In this document: positions 8,559 through 18,278 of the stretch, piece after piece
Layout of the letters: every line of letters starts with the position of its first letter
Numbering within the stretch: the stretch's first letter is position 1
Origin: G963663315 sp963663315
Lineage (GTDB): Bacteria; Pseudomonadota; Gammaproteobacteria; Arenicellales; Poriferihabitantaceae
Direction: 5' to 3'
NCBI GenBank assembly: GCA_963663315.1
Contig: OY760176.1
Coordinates: forward strand, 2,046,001-2,110,000
Length of the DNA stretch: 64,000 bases
The notes under the pieces: model-generated
Database searches by the model: none
The model's input: the letters and a program-made list of their open reading frames with translations, nothing else
Told to the model about the DNA's origin: nothing
Program-made: the position numbers and the translations under genes

Positions 8559-10007
8559 GTGATTGGTTCCATATATAATCCGAACCCGGCAAAACACCCC
8601 GATCATGCCATAAACAAGCAAATGCAAAAAACGTCGCGCACCCCACGATCAGTGCTTGACCTGACACTGGACAATCTTGTGTCAGGTTGGAAACGTATTT
8701 CGCAATCCGGCAATGCAGGTGTTTTCAGGCTGCATCCGAACCTGCCCGACAGTGACCTGAAACAGTTAAGAATACAATTGCAGGACTGCCTGGAGAGTAA
8801 GGGAGGCGAAGTGTCGGCCCGCGCCCGCGCCGCCGGTCTGGGACGAGCCTATCTCAAACTCAATGATCAGGGACGATATCGGTTTTTCAGGCTGCTGGTC
8901 GAAGAATTCGGGATTAACCGGATTGCGTTGGAAGCCATTGCCAGGGACTGCCTCGAAAATCTCGATGACCCGGGGATGCCGGAAAAAATGAGAGCCGTAT
9001 TACGGCCGACCTGGATCAAACTGTTCACACAATTCAATGCCCTGCCAAGTGGCATCAGGTTTCTGGTTGACATGCGTGCCGACATGCTGCGCCTCTCAAA
9101 GCAGCAGAGCGGGCTCGAAGCCTTGAGCCAGGACCTGAGAAACCTGTTGATATCCTGGTTTGATATCGGTTTCCTTGAACTGAGAAGGATCACCTGGAAT
9201 GAACCGGCTTCTTTACTGGAAAAACTGATCGAATATGAAGCCGTTCATGAAATTCAATCTTGGGATGATCTGAAGAACAGGTTGGATATTGATCGCTGCT
9301 GTCATGCTTTTTTTCATCCGGGAATGCCCGATGAACCCCTGATTTTTGTACAGGTTGCGCTGGTAAACGGGTTATCCACAAATGTGGGTGAATTGCTCGA
9401 CAATGCCGCACCGGTAGAAGACCCTGAAAACGCCGATACCGCAATCTTTTATTCGATCAGCAATACGCAGCCTGGATTGAAAGGTGTCAGCCTGGGAGAT
9501 TTCCTGATCAAGCGAGTGGTCAATGACCTGATCAAGAGCTTCCCGAACCTGAAAACCTTTTCGACATTATCGCCGATACCGGGCTTTCAGAAATTCGTCA
9601 GACAGCAACTGGAAAGCGTCCGGACTTCGATTTTCGACGACAACGAAATAACCATGCTGAACTCGCTGTTTATCGATAACCAGATCGATTGGTATAAAAA
9701 TGAGAAAATCGCAAACACGGTAAAACCCTTGTTGATGAGAACCTGTGCACATTATCTGGTCAATCAGAAGCGCGGCATCGGGGCAAGTGATTCGGTTGCA
9801 CACTTTCACCTGAACAATGGCGCCAGGATTGAACGGATCAACTGGCTGGGAGATCAGTCAGAACAGGGTATGCAACGATCTTTCGGGCTGATGGTGAACT
9901 ATCTGTACAAGCTGCCCAGTATTGAAAATAATCATGAAGCCTATGTTGGACAGGGGGAAATACACTATTCTTCGTCGGTCAGGGCATTATTGAAAAATGT
10001 CCATTAG
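8559..10007 (+). CDS. Malonyl-CoA decarboxylase
   Basis: The protein (482 residues from the GTG at 8559) matches eukaryote-like malonyl-CoA decarboxylase, which converts malonyl-CoA to acetyl-CoA and CO2. A helical N-terminal domain precedes the GNAT-fold catalytic part with blocks CHAFFHPGMPDEPLIFVQVA, FYSISNTQPGL (Ser of the catalytic region) and VAHFHLNNGARIERINWLGD (catalytic His), then GLMVNYLYKL near the end. The GTG at 8559 has no obvious ribosome site; an ATG at 8622 (461 residues, MQKTSRTPRS) is a reasonable alternative. The gene is alone on its strand with no malonate transporter or malonyl-CoA synthetase beside it, so it may simply control malonyl-CoA level or finish catabolism of a malonyl-yielding compound. 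Confidence 0.9.
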   Translation: MIGSIYNPNPAKHPDHAINKQMQKTSRTPRSVLDLTLDNLVSGWKRISQSGNAGVFRLHPNLPDSDLKQLRIQLQDCLESKGGEVSARARAAGLGRAYLKLNDQGRYRFFRLLVEEFGINRIALEAIARDCLENLDDPGMPEKMRAVLRPTWIKLFTQFNALPSGIRFLVDMRADMLRLSKQQSGLEALSQDLRNLLISWFDIGFLELRRITWNEPASLLEKLIEYEAVHEIQSWDDLKNRLDIDRCCHAFFHPGMPDEPLIFVQVALVNGLSTNVGELLDNAAPVEDPENADTAIFYSISNTQPGLKGVSLGDFLIKRVVNDLIKSFPNLKTFSTLSPIPGFQKFVRQQLESVRTSIFDDNEITMLNSLFIDNQIDWYKNEKIANTVKPLLMRTCAHYLVNQKRGIGASDSVAHFHLNNGARIERINWLGDQSEQGMQRSFGLMVNYLYKLPSIENNHEAYVGQGEIHYSSSVRALLKNVH

Positions 10008-10101
10008 ATTTGCAGGACATTCCCGCCCCTCACGCCTCCCTCGTAATCTGGCCTCAATACAAGGGAAAATCAATCATACAAGTCGGCGATACCAGAGCCT
10101 G

Positions 10102-10189
10102 TCCCCGGCTTGACCGGGGAGCGAAGCCCGCCGGTGAGCCGGTGGGGGGACGAGGATGACGGCTTCAGGACAACCACAGGGGGTTGTCC
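10102..10189. repeat. Palindromic dispersed repeat, copy 1
   Basis: The 182-base gap between the decarboxylase and argD is filled with nested palindromes: TCCCCGG/CCGGGGA (10102-10108, 10114-10120), CCGGtgagCCGG (10131-10142), and GGACAACC/GGTTGTCC (10168-10175, 10182-10189). The last module recurs in copy 2 at about 30394-30420 with the same ACAGGGGG centre. The element ends directly at the argD stop codon and, on the minus strand, would form a hairpin immediately after that gene, where it may protect the 3' end of the mRNA. Confidence 0.7.
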
Positions 10190-11461
10190 CTACTCGGTAT
10201 TTGCAACCATCCTTTCAATTGCCCTTTGCATGATATACAGGCCCTGATCAAGGTCGGGCCTGTTTATGTTAAGGGGGGGTGCAAGCCGAATCACGTCCGG
10301 CCCTGCATTCAGTATCAGCAATCCCATTTGCGTACAGGTCGCCATCACGTCCCGCGCCTTGCCTGCATAGCGTTGATCAAGTTCGCAGCCGAGCAGAAGT
10401 CCGAGACCCCGGATTTCCTTGAAGACACTGAATTCCCTGTTTATTTCCTCCAGACCGGTTATTAAATGCTGACTGGTTATCTCCACATTTTGCAGCATTT
10501 CCGGTGTATTGATCAATTCGAGAACTTTGCAGGCGACGGCGCAGGCCATCGGGTTCCCGCCAAAAGTACTGCCGTGGGTACCCACGCCCAGGCTTTTTGC
10601 AATCCCGGCTGTGGTCAGCATGGCACTGACCGGAAAACCGCATCCCAACGCCTTGGCCGTAGTCAATATGTCCGGCGCCACTCCCAGTTTCTGATAGACA
10701 TACAGACTTCCGGACCTGCCCATACCACACTGTATCTCATCGAAAATCAAAAGCGCGTCGTACCGGTCACAGCATGACCTCAGTGTCTTCAGAAATTCCA
10801 CGGTAGCTGGTCTGACCCCGCCTTCACCCTGGCACGGCTCGACAATAACCGCACAGACACGGCCCTGTTTCTCTGCAAAATATTCCCTGACAGCTTCGAC
10901 ATCATTAAACCCGCAATGCGAAATACCTGCAGGCTTTGGACCGAAACCACTGCTGTACTGTGGCTGGCCACCTGCGCACACAGTAAACAGCGTTCGCCCG
11001 TGGAAGGCATTGTCGAAAGCCAGGATCTGGTATTTTTCCTGGTCGAAATTGTCCACTGCATAACGTCGCGCCAGTTTCAATGCAGCCTCATTCACTTCGG
11101 CTCCGGAATTTGCCAGAAAAACACGTTCGGCAAAGGTTGCAGCACAAAGCGCATTGGCCAGATCCAGGGCAGGCTGATTGGTCAGGACATTACTGACATG
11201 CCAGAATTTACGAGCCTGATCCATCAGGGTATCGATCAATTCAGGGTGTGCATGTCCGAGCGCAGAGACCGCAATGCCCCCGGCAAAGTCAACATATTCA
11301 TTACCCTCGTTATCCCACAGTCGCGAGCCCTTACCATAGGCCGGCATGATTTCCATGGGCGCATAGTTCGGCGTCATCACCGCATCGAAGGCATCGCGCA
11401 CCGATGACTTCCCTTCAGGTGCGTCATTTACAGTTTTGGTTTTTGGTTGTATCGTAGCCAT
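10190..11461 (-). CDS. argD: Acetylornithine/succinylornithine aminotransferase (class III)
   Basis: A 423-residue PLP-dependent class III aminotransferase. Blocks include FAGGIAVSALGHAHPEL, FLANSGAEVNEAALKLAR, FDEIQCGMGRSG and the PLP-lysine segment TTAKALGCGFP. The best match is ArgD/AstC, which exchanges the amino group between acetyl- or succinyl-ornithine and 2-oxoglutarate in arginine synthesis or catabolism. An N-terminal extension of about 30 residues precedes the conserved start MTPNYAPMEIMPAYGKG. No other arg or ast gene is adjacent, so biosynthetic and catabolic roles cannot be separated. The divergent neighbour is the ETF-quinone oxidoreductase gene. Confidence 0.85.
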   Translation of the reverse strand: MATIQPKTKTVNDAPEGKSSVRDAFDAVMTPNYAPMEIMPAYGKGSRLWDNEGNEYVDFAGGIAVSALGHAHPELIDTLMDQARKFWHVSNVLTNQPALDLANALCAATFAERVFLANSGAEVNEAALKLARRYAVDNFDQEKYQILAFDNAFHGRTLFTVCAGGQPQYSSGFGPKPAGISHCGFNDVEAVREYFAEKQGRVCAVIVEPCQGEGGVRPATVEFLKTLRSCCDRYDALLIFDEIQCGMGRSGSLYVYQKLGVAPDILTTAKALGCGFPVSAMLTTAGIAKSLGVGTHGSTFGGNPMACAVACKVLELINTPEMLQNVEITSQHLITGLEEINREFSVFKEIRGLGLLLGCELDQRYAGKARDVMATCTQMGLLILNAGPDVIRLAPPLNINRPDLDQGLYIMQRAIERMVANTE

Positions 11462-11577
11462 AATTCCTGATTGATCGGTTATTTCACATTATCTTCTACA
11501 GGGCTGGAATTTTAACCCTGCCGATAACAGAATATCAGATTATTTTTTGACTATTAACCCGTATCGAGAATGCAGGC

Positions 11578-13233
11578 ATGACTGAACAGTTAATTGAACG
11601 TGAATCAATGGAAGTGGATGTGGTTATTGTGGGCGCTGGCCCTGCTGGCTTGTCAGCCGCATGCAGATTAATGCAACTGGCCGAACAACAGGAAAAGGAG
11701 TTGTCCGTCGTTGTTCTTGAAAAAGGTTCCGAAGTCGGTGCACACATCTTGTCTGGTGCGCTGTTCGAACCACGGGCTCTGAACGAATTGTTTCCGGACT
11801 GGAAAGAGCGCGAGGCGCCGCTGCACACTGAAGTGAAGAAAGATCGGGTACTGATGTTCAGAAACAGTAACAAAGCATTGAATCTGCCGCTCTGGATGGT
11901 ACCCGCCCCGATGCACAATGACGGCAACTACATTATCAGCCTTGGGGAATTGTGTCGCTGGCTGGCAGAGCAGGCCGAGGGCATGGGGGTTGAGATATTC
12001 CCGGGATTTCCTGCTTCGGAAATCCTGTTCCATGAAGATGGCAGCGTCAAGGGGGTAGCCACCGGAGAAATGGGCAGAAGTTCAACCGGCGAAACCAAGT
12101 CCTCCTGGGAACCCGGCATGGAACTGCACGCAAGGGTCACCCTGTTTGCAGAGGGATGTCGAGGTCATCTGGGCAAACAACTGATTGAACGATTTGATCT
12201 GGCAGCCAATGCGCAGACCCAGCACTACGGCATCGGCATCAAGGAACTGTGGAAAATCAATTCCGACAAACACCAGCCGGGGCTGGTTGTACACGGAGCG
12301 GGCTGGCCATTGGCCGAGCACGGAGCATCCGGCGGCTCCTTTCTATATCACCTCGGAGACAATCTGGTTTCGATGGGATTAATTACTGATCTGTCATACG
12401 ACAATCCCTGGCTCAGTCCGTTTGATGAGTTGCAACGCTTCAAGCACCACCCCGAAATCAGGCAATATCTGGAAGGCGGCGAGCGCATCGCCTATGGCGC
12501 CAGAGCGATCACAAAAGGAGGCTTCAATGCACTACCCAGAATGCACATGCCAAACGCCTTGCTGGTCGGCTGCGATGCCGGCACACTGAATTTTTCAAAA
12601 ATCAAGGGTTCCCACACCGCAATGAAATCCGGCATGATTGCGGCCGAGGCGGTTTACCACAGCCTGCATGGTGATGGCAGTCTCGAAGATTATCAAACCC
12701 GCTTCAGGGATTCCTGGCTTTATCAGGAGCTTTATCAATCGAGGAACTTCGGCGCGGCGATACACAAGCTGGGTAACTGGCTCGGAGGGGCCTATAATTT
12801 TATCGACCAGAACCTCTTCGCCGGTAGATTGCCATTTCGGATCACCGACCCTGTCGCCGACCACGAGACATTGAAACCAGCCAGCGACTGCGCACCCATC
12901 GAATATCCAAAACCGGATGGCGTATTGAGCTTTGACAAGACTTCATCGGTCTATCTGTCCAACACCAACCATGAAGAAGACCAACCGGTCCATCTGCAGC
13001 TAAGTGAACACAACCTCGCCGTAGAGACAAATTACAGGATTTATGCCGGGCCGGAACAACGCTTTTGTCCCGCAGGCGTGTATGAATTCATTAACACTGA
13101 ATCGCAGCCTGAATTACAAATCAACGCCCAGAATTGCGTACACTGCAAAACCTGCGACATCAAGGATCCGACCAAAAACATCAACTGGGTGACACCCGAA
13201 GGAGCAGGCGGCCCCAATTACGCTGCAATGTAG
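11578..13233 (+). CDS. Electron transfer flavoprotein-ubiquinone oxidoreductase
   Basis: A 551-residue membrane-associated flavo-iron-sulfur protein that passes electrons from reduced ETF to ubiquinone. The N-terminal FAD motif VVIVGAGPAGLSAA (about 16-29), the GGFNALPRMHMPNALLVGCDAGTLN region (substrate/FAD contact) and the C-terminal 4Fe-4S ligands (FCPAGVYE and CVHCKTCDIKDP) are all present; the length is normal. It would serve acyl-CoA dehydrogenases and the dimethylglycine/sarcosine type dehydrogenases that use ETF, which fits the methylated-amine genes elsewhere in the window. The ETF subunit genes are not seen here. It converges on purL with only 6 bases between stops. Confidence 0.95.
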   Translation: MTEQLIERESMEVDVVIVGAGPAGLSAACRLMQLAEQQEKELSVVVLEKGSEVGAHILSGALFEPRALNELFPDWKEREAPLHTEVKKDRVLMFRNSNKALNLPLWMVPAPMHNDGNYIISLGELCRWLAEQAEGMGVEIFPGFPASEILFHEDGSVKGVATGEMGRSSTGETKSSWEPGMELHARVTLFAEGCRGHLGKQLIERFDLAANAQTQHYGIGIKELWKINSDKHQPGLVVHGAGWPLAEHGASGGSFLYHLGDNLVSMGLITDLSYDNPWLSPFDELQRFKHHPEIRQYLEGGERIAYGARAITKGGFNALPRMHMPNALLVGCDAGTLNFSKIKGSHTAMKSGMIAAEAVYHSLHGDGSLEDYQTRFRDSWLYQELYQSRNFGAAIHKLGNWLGGAYNFIDQNLFAGRLPFRITDPVADHETLKPASDCAPIEYPKPDGVLSFDKTSSVYLSNTNHEEDQPVHLQLSEHNLAVETNYRIYAGPEQRFCPAGVYEFINTESQPELQINAQNCVHCKTCDIKDPTKNINWVTPEGAGGPNYAAM

Positions 13234-13239
13234 AGCGGG

Positions 13240-16200
13240 TTATGCCACCCAATCGCGGGCGTTCAGGAACATTTTGATCCACGGGCTGTATTCGCCCCAG
13301 TCGTCTGGGCGCCAGGAATTTGAAACGGTTCGCAAGACACGTTCCGGGTGCGGCATCATGATTGTGAATCGGCCATCGGCGTTGGTGAATCCGGTCCATC
13401 CATTTTCAGAGCCGTTGGGGTTGTAAGGATAGACGGTGGTCGGATTGCCATGATTGTCGATATACCCTAAACAGACCTGACCGTTGAGCTTTATCCTGAT
13501 CTCGTCAAACGGCTCTGCAAATCTCGCCCTGCCTTCTCCATGGGCTGAAGATACGGGTATTTTCGACCCTGCCATGCCGCGAAACAGAATCGATTTTTCC
13601 GAGCACACCTCCACCATCACAAAACGGGCTTCGAACTGCTCGGAATGGTTGCGGATGAATCCGGGCCAATCGGAAGCGCCGGGAATAATGCTCTTGATTG
13701 ACGACATCATTTGACAGCCATTGCACACGCCCAGGGCAAAACTATCCGACCGCTCGAAAAAACGCTCGAAGCGCTCCTTCAGTTGCGGGTTGAACAAAAT
13801 CGATTTTGCCCACCCTTCACCTGCACCCAGCACGTCACCGAATGAAAAGCCGCCACAGGCGGCCAGCCCCTTGCAATCGTCGAGTGTCGCTCCATTAATC
13901 AGGTCCGTGGTGGTAATGTCGATCGCATCAAACCCGGCACTGTGAAATGCTGCGGCCATTTCCAGTTGTCCATTGACCCCCTGCTCCCGCAGTATTGCCA
14001 CTTTTGGCCGGGTCAGACTGATATTCGGCGCCATATCCGCCACGGCAGGAGTCGGGTCCGGGATGTTCTCGTCACAGGAAAAACTCAAGTTACAAAACAT
14101 TCCGGGGTCTGTGTCATCCTGCAGGCGTTGATATTCCTGATCGGCGCATTGCGGATTGTCTCTGATGCGCTGTATATGCCAGGAAGTCTGCGACCAGATC
14201 TGATGACACTGGATTCGACTGCGGGAGAATAATACTTCACCCTGTCTGACAATCCGTATCCTGCCATCGGCAGCGGGTTGTCCGAGCCGATGCAGACAAT
14301 CCGCCATTGCCAGGGATCTGGCGCAATCCAGAATTTCGTCACGCTGCGCCTGACGCGTTTGAATCACTGCGCCCAGTTCTTCATTGAACAGGATCGCCAG
14401 TGGCTCTCCTGTCAGGGCGCCGAGATCAATCAACAACCCGCAACGTGAAGCAAATGCCATTTCACACAAAGTCGCCAGCAACCCGCCATCTGATCGATCA
14501 TGATACGACAACAGACAGGAATCACGATTGAGTCTCTGGATCAGGGCAAAGAAGCGCTTCATCCTGACGGCATCATCGAGATCAGGCGCCTCGGACCCGA
14601 TCTGATTAAAAGTCTGCGCGAGTACACTCCCTCCCAACCGATCTTTTCCGGCGCCCAAATCAATTAACCATAAATCGGTCGGTTGATCGCCTGTCTGAAG
14701 AACAGGAGTCAATGTTTTGCGAACATCGGATACAGCAGCAAATGCGCTGACTATCAAGGACAGCGGAGAGACCACTTTTTGTTGACAGCCGTGCTCATCC
14801 TGCCATACCGTTTTCATTGACATCGAATCCTTGCCCACTGGAATTGAAATCCCCAACTGCGGGCACAATTCCATGCCAATGGCGCGAACGGTGTGATAAA
14901 GCCGGGCATCATGACCTTCTTCGCCAGCAGCCACCATCCAGTTTGCTGACAACCTGATTTGCCCGATGTCGTCAATACAGGCGGCGGCAAGGTTGGTAAT
15001 CGATTCTCCAATCGCCATACGGCCACTGGCTGGCCCATTGATCACCGCGAGAGGGGTTCGTTCGCCAATGGCGAAAGCTTCACCGGCATTACTTCGATAA
15101 CCTGCACAACTGACCGCGACATCCGACACCGGCACCTGCCATGGACCTACCATCTGATCCCTGGCAACCAGTCCGGTGACACTGCGGTCACCAATGGTAA
15201 CCAGAAAGGTTTTGTCCGCCACCGCAGGGAAGGCCAACACCCTGTCCACGGCCTCGTCGATGGTGAAGCCGGAGATATCAAATTCGCCAAATGATTTGAT
15301 TTCGGTGACCGCGTTTCGAAACATTTTCGGCGGTAACCCGAAAAGCACTTCCATCGGCAAGTCAACTGGGGAAACCATATCCCCGGAAGCGTCTGCATCT
15401 TGTCCCTCGAAGTACGAATCCGTCAGCCTGAGCGTGGATTCGGTCGTTGCCATGCCCACCCTGGCATACAGACACCGCTCCCGATGGCAAATCTGTTCGA
15501 ACTCCTGGTATCTGTTCCGGTCGATTGCAAGCACATAACGCTCCTGGGATTCGTTGCACCAGATCTGCATCGGCGACATGCCAGGCTCGGCATTCAATAC
15601 ATCGCGCAACTCGAATCTTCCGCCAGATTCACAATCGTGTACCAGTTCGGGTAGTGCATTGCACAAACCGCCCGCTCCGACATCATGGATAGAAATTATC
15701 GGATTGTTTTCGCCCATTGAGCAGCAGGCATCAATCACTTCCTGGCAACGTCGTTGCATTTCCGGGTTGCCGCGCTGCACAGAAGCAAAATCCAGGGATT
15801 CGGAGCTGTCCCCGGAAGCAATACTGGATGCCGCTCCACCACCGAGACCAATCAACATGGCTGGCCCGCCAAGGACTACGATGGGCGTGCGGTCAGGTAT
15901 CGGTTTTTTGACAACATGCCCGGGGCGTATATTGCCCAGCCCTCCTGCGAGCATGATCGGCTTGTGGTAACCGTAACGCTGCCCCGGCTTGTCTGTCGCC
16001 TGTTCAAAAGTACGAAAGTAGCCGCATGTATTGGGGCGACCAAACTCATTGTTGAATGCCGCTGCCCCGAGCGGAGCCTCAATCATGATTTGCAGTGGCC
16101 CGGCGATGCGCCGTGGTTTTTGCTGCGGCAACTCCCAGGGCTGTGCGAGTTCAGGAAGCCGCAGATGGGATACCGAATAACCGACCAGCCCCGCTTTCGG

Positions 16201-17193
16201 TTTTCCTCCCCGGCCGGTGGCGCCCTCGTCCCTGATTTCTCCTCCTGAACCTGTGGCGGCGCCGGCAAATGGGGAGATGGCGGTAGGATGGTTATGCGTT
16301 TCCACTTTCGCAACGAAGTGTACCGGCTCTTCAACAAACGAATATCGACGCGATACGGGATCCGGGGCAAACCGTTCAGTTTCAGTGCCTTCAAGTACGG
16401 CCGAGTTATCTCTGTAGGCCGACAGCGTCCCGCTGCTGTTTTGATTATGAGTATTGCGAATCATCGAAAACAGGGACCTGTCCTGGTCGATACCGTCAAT
16501 ATTCCACTGCGCATTAAAAATCTTGTGCCTGCAATGCTCGGAATTGACCTGGGCAAACATCATCAACTCCACATCGGTGGGATTCCTGCCCAATTCAGCA
16601 AACCGCTTCAACAGGTAGACCTGCTCTTCGTCGCTCAGTGCGAAACCAAATTCCCGATTGGCTGACTCAAGAGCCTGTGCGCCCCCTGCCAGCAAATCGA
16701 TCACCACCAGGGGTGCGGGGGCAGATTGGACGAACAGTGCACAGGTATCCCGCTCACTGTCGAGCAGAGATTCAGTCATTGGATCATAAATCACTCCAAC
16801 GGCGGATTCCGGGGCCAGATTATCGAGTCCGGTAAACTGCCATTGAATACCGCGCTCAACCCGCCTGATCGAACCCAGACCGCAAAGATGAAATATATCG
16901 GTCGCTTTGCTCGACCACGGAGAAATCGTCCCCAGTCGCGGGACGACATACCGCGTCAGTTGTTCGCTCCCTTCTGGCCGGGTTGAAGTGGTCAGCCGGT
17001 CACCCGCAGTATCGACATTGAGCAACTGTGCAACAATGTCAACCTGCCCGGATCGAAGCGTTTTACTGTTATCAACAAAGTAATAAAAATGTGCGTCGAT
17101 GCGGGTACACGAGGGCGCGAATTGCTGAATCCGTACGAGAACTTTTTGATTGCGAAATTCAGATAGCGCATCAGCGCCTGGATAAATCAGCAC
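13240..17193 (-). CDS. purL: Phosphoribosylformylglycinamidine synthase, single-chain PurL
   Basis: A 1317-residue FGAM synthase that converts FGAR, glutamine and ATP to FGAM in purine synthesis. An N-terminal PurS-like part (residues 1-150) is followed by linker, two AIRS-like halves (HFVAKVETHNHPTAISPFAG; VGGPAMLIGLGGGAASS; GDRSVTGLVARDQMVGPWQ) and a C-terminal glutamine amidotransferase domain with the nucleophile in GVCNGCQMMSS and the histidine in MPHPERV. The length is that of the beta/gamma-proteobacterial form. The start is GTG at 17193. It is the last gene of a minus-strand run beginning with coaBC. Confidence 0.97.
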   Translation of the reverse strand: MLIYPGADALSEFRNQKVLVRIQQFAPSCTRIDAHFYYFVDNSKTLRSGQVDIVAQLLNVDTAGDRLTTSTRPEGSEQLTRYVVPRLGTISPWSSKATDIFHLCGLGSIRRVERGIQWQFTGLDNLAPESAVGVIYDPMTESLLDSERDTCALFVQSAPAPLVVIDLLAGGAQALESANREFGFALSDEEQVYLLKRFAELGRNPTDVELMMFAQVNSEHCRHKIFNAQWNIDGIDQDRSLFSMIRNTHNQNSSGTLSAYRDNSAVLEGTETERFAPDPVSRRYSFVEEPVHFVAKVETHNHPTAISPFAGAATGSGGEIRDEGATGRGGKPKAGLVGYSVSHLRLPELAQPWELPQQKPRRIAGPLQIMIEAPLGAAAFNNEFGRPNTCGYFRTFEQATDKPGQRYGYHKPIMLAGGLGNIRPGHVVKKPIPDRTPIVVLGGPAMLIGLGGGAASSIASGDSSESLDFASVQRGNPEMQRRCQEVIDACCSMGENNPIISIHDVGAGGLCNALPELVHDCESGGRFELRDVLNAEPGMSPMQIWCNESQERYVLAIDRNRYQEFEQICHRERCLYARVGMATTESTLRLTDSYFEGQDADASGDMVSPVDLPMEVLFGLPPKMFRNAVTEIKSFGEFDISGFTIDEAVDRVLAFPAVADKTFLVTIGDRSVTGLVARDQMVGPWQVPVSDVAVSCAGYRSNAGEAFAIGERTPLAVINGPASGRMAIGESITNLAAACIDDIGQIRLSANWMVAAGEEGHDARLYHTVRAIGMELCPQLGISIPVGKDSMSMKTVWQDEHGCQQKVVSPLSLIVSAFAAVSDVRKTLTPVLQTGDQPTDLWLIDLGAGKDRLGGSVLAQTFNQIGSEAPDLDDAVRMKRFFALIQRLNRDSCLLSYHDRSDGGLLATLCEMAFASRCGLLIDLGALTGEPLAILFNEELGAVIQTRQAQRDEILDCARSLAMADCLHRLGQPAADGRIRIVRQGEVLFSRSRIQCHQIWSQTSWHIQRIRDNPQCADQEYQRLQDDTDPGMFCNLSFSCDENIPDPTPAVADMAPNISLTRPKVAILREQGVNGQLEMAAAFHSAGFDAIDITTTDLINGATLDDCKGLAACGGFSFGDVLGAGEGWAKSILFNPQLKERFERFFERSDSFALGVCNGCQMMSSIKSIIPGASDWPGFIRNHSEQFEARFVMVEVCSEKSILFRGMAGSKIPVSSAHGEGRARFAEPFDEIRIKLNGQVCLGYIDNHGNPTTVYPYNPNGSENGWTGFTNADGRFTIMMPHPERVLRTVSNSWRPDDWGEYSPWIKMFLNARDWVA

Positions 17194-17257
17194 ACAATTA
17201 AATCCTTGATAAAGAAATTCCCGGGTCCTGCAATGCCTGACATCGGCTGTTCAGGGT

Positions 17258-18148
17258 TCAACCGCCTGACGATCGTCCAACACCTGCAGTTGTCATCGCC
17301 TCTCTCAGCTGATCATGATACTGTTCAGAGAACTCGGTCAGCGGCAAGCGAATTCCTTTGCCGACATAACCCATTTCATACAAACCCCATTTAGCCGGAA
17401 TCGGATTGGATTCAAGGAAAAGCGCCTCGTGTAAAGGGTCCAGCCTCCGATTGAGGTCCTCAGCAGCGCCGAAATCACCCTGCAATGCCGCAGTCAGCAT
17501 TTCATGCATCAACTTTGGCGCAACATTGGCCGTCACCGAAATACAACCATGACCACCGGCCTTGACCAACTCCAGGGCAGTGTCGTCATTACCTGCATAA
17601 ACAGCAAAGTCCGGGCCACAGCGCTGATTGAAATCCGCCACCCGGGGAATATCCGAAGTGGCATCCTTGATACCCACAATATTGGGGATTGCCGCCAGTT
17701 CAACGACCGTATCGTTCAGCATGTCGAGAGAGGTTCGTGACGGAACATTGTAAAGGATTTGCGGAATGTCGACCGCCTCAGCGATAAACTTGAAATGCTG
17801 ATACAAACCATGTTGAGTCGGCTTGTTGTAGTAGGGAACAACCAGCAGACAGGCGTGAACACCCAGTGTTGCGGCTCTGCTGGTCAACTCCACGGCCTCC
17901 GAGGTCGAGTTTCCGCCGGTACCGGCGATGACCGGTAACCTGTCATTGGCAAAATCGACAGTCCTGGAGATAACCTCAATCTGCTCATCAATGGTCAGGG
18001 TCGCTGATTCCCCTGTGGTGCCCACAGAAATAATCCCGTCGGTGCCATTTTCGACGTGGAAATCCACCAGTTTCTGAAGGCTGGGGTAATCAACCGAACC
18101 ATCATCCAGCATCGGCGTAATCAACGCCACCATGCTACCTTTCAGCAT
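17258..18148 (-). CDS. dapA: 4-hydroxy-tetrahydrodipicolinate synthase
   Basis: A 296-residue class I aldolase that condenses pyruvate with aspartate semialdehyde in lysine/DAP synthesis. The Schiff-base lysine is in VGIKDATSD, the catalytic tyrosine in LYNVPSRT, and the pyruvate-binding GTTGESATL motif is near residue 45. Length and start (MLKGSMVALITPM) are standard. It is in the minus-strand run upstream of purL with a 64-base gap. Confidence 0.95.
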   Translation of the reverse strand: MLKGSMVALITPMLDDGSVDYPSLQKLVDFHVENGTDGIISVGTTGESATLTIDEQIEVISRTVDFANDRLPVIAGTGGNSTSEAVELTSRAATLGVHACLLVVPYYNKPTQHGLYQHFKFIAEAVDIPQILYNVPSRTSLDMLNDTVVELAAIPNIVGIKDATSDIPRVADFNQRCGPDFAVYAGNDDTALELVKAGGHGCISVTANVAPKLMHEMLTAALQGDFGAAEDLNRRLDPLHEALFLESNPIPAKWGLYEMGYVGKGIRLPLTEFSEQYHDQLREAMTTAGVGRSSGG

Positions 18149-18278
18149 TTCTTCCTCAAGCGGATTGAAGTTTCAGGAACGATCATCTTACTGTTTTCAG
18201 TGTTGTTAAACAAGCCGTATATCTGCTCTGACCTCAATTCAATTCATCGCTTCGGCCAGCTCGCCCAGGCCGATGCCC

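Noticed and set aside
8380..8667. 95-codon minus-strand frame between the binding-protein operon and malonyl-CoA decarboxylase
   Set aside because: It overlaps the decarboxylase start, has no ribosome site or family feature, and is rich in residues expected from antisense reading.
13484..16986. Numerous long plus-strand frames opposite purL
   Set aside because: They are antisense shadows of the conserved PurL frame.
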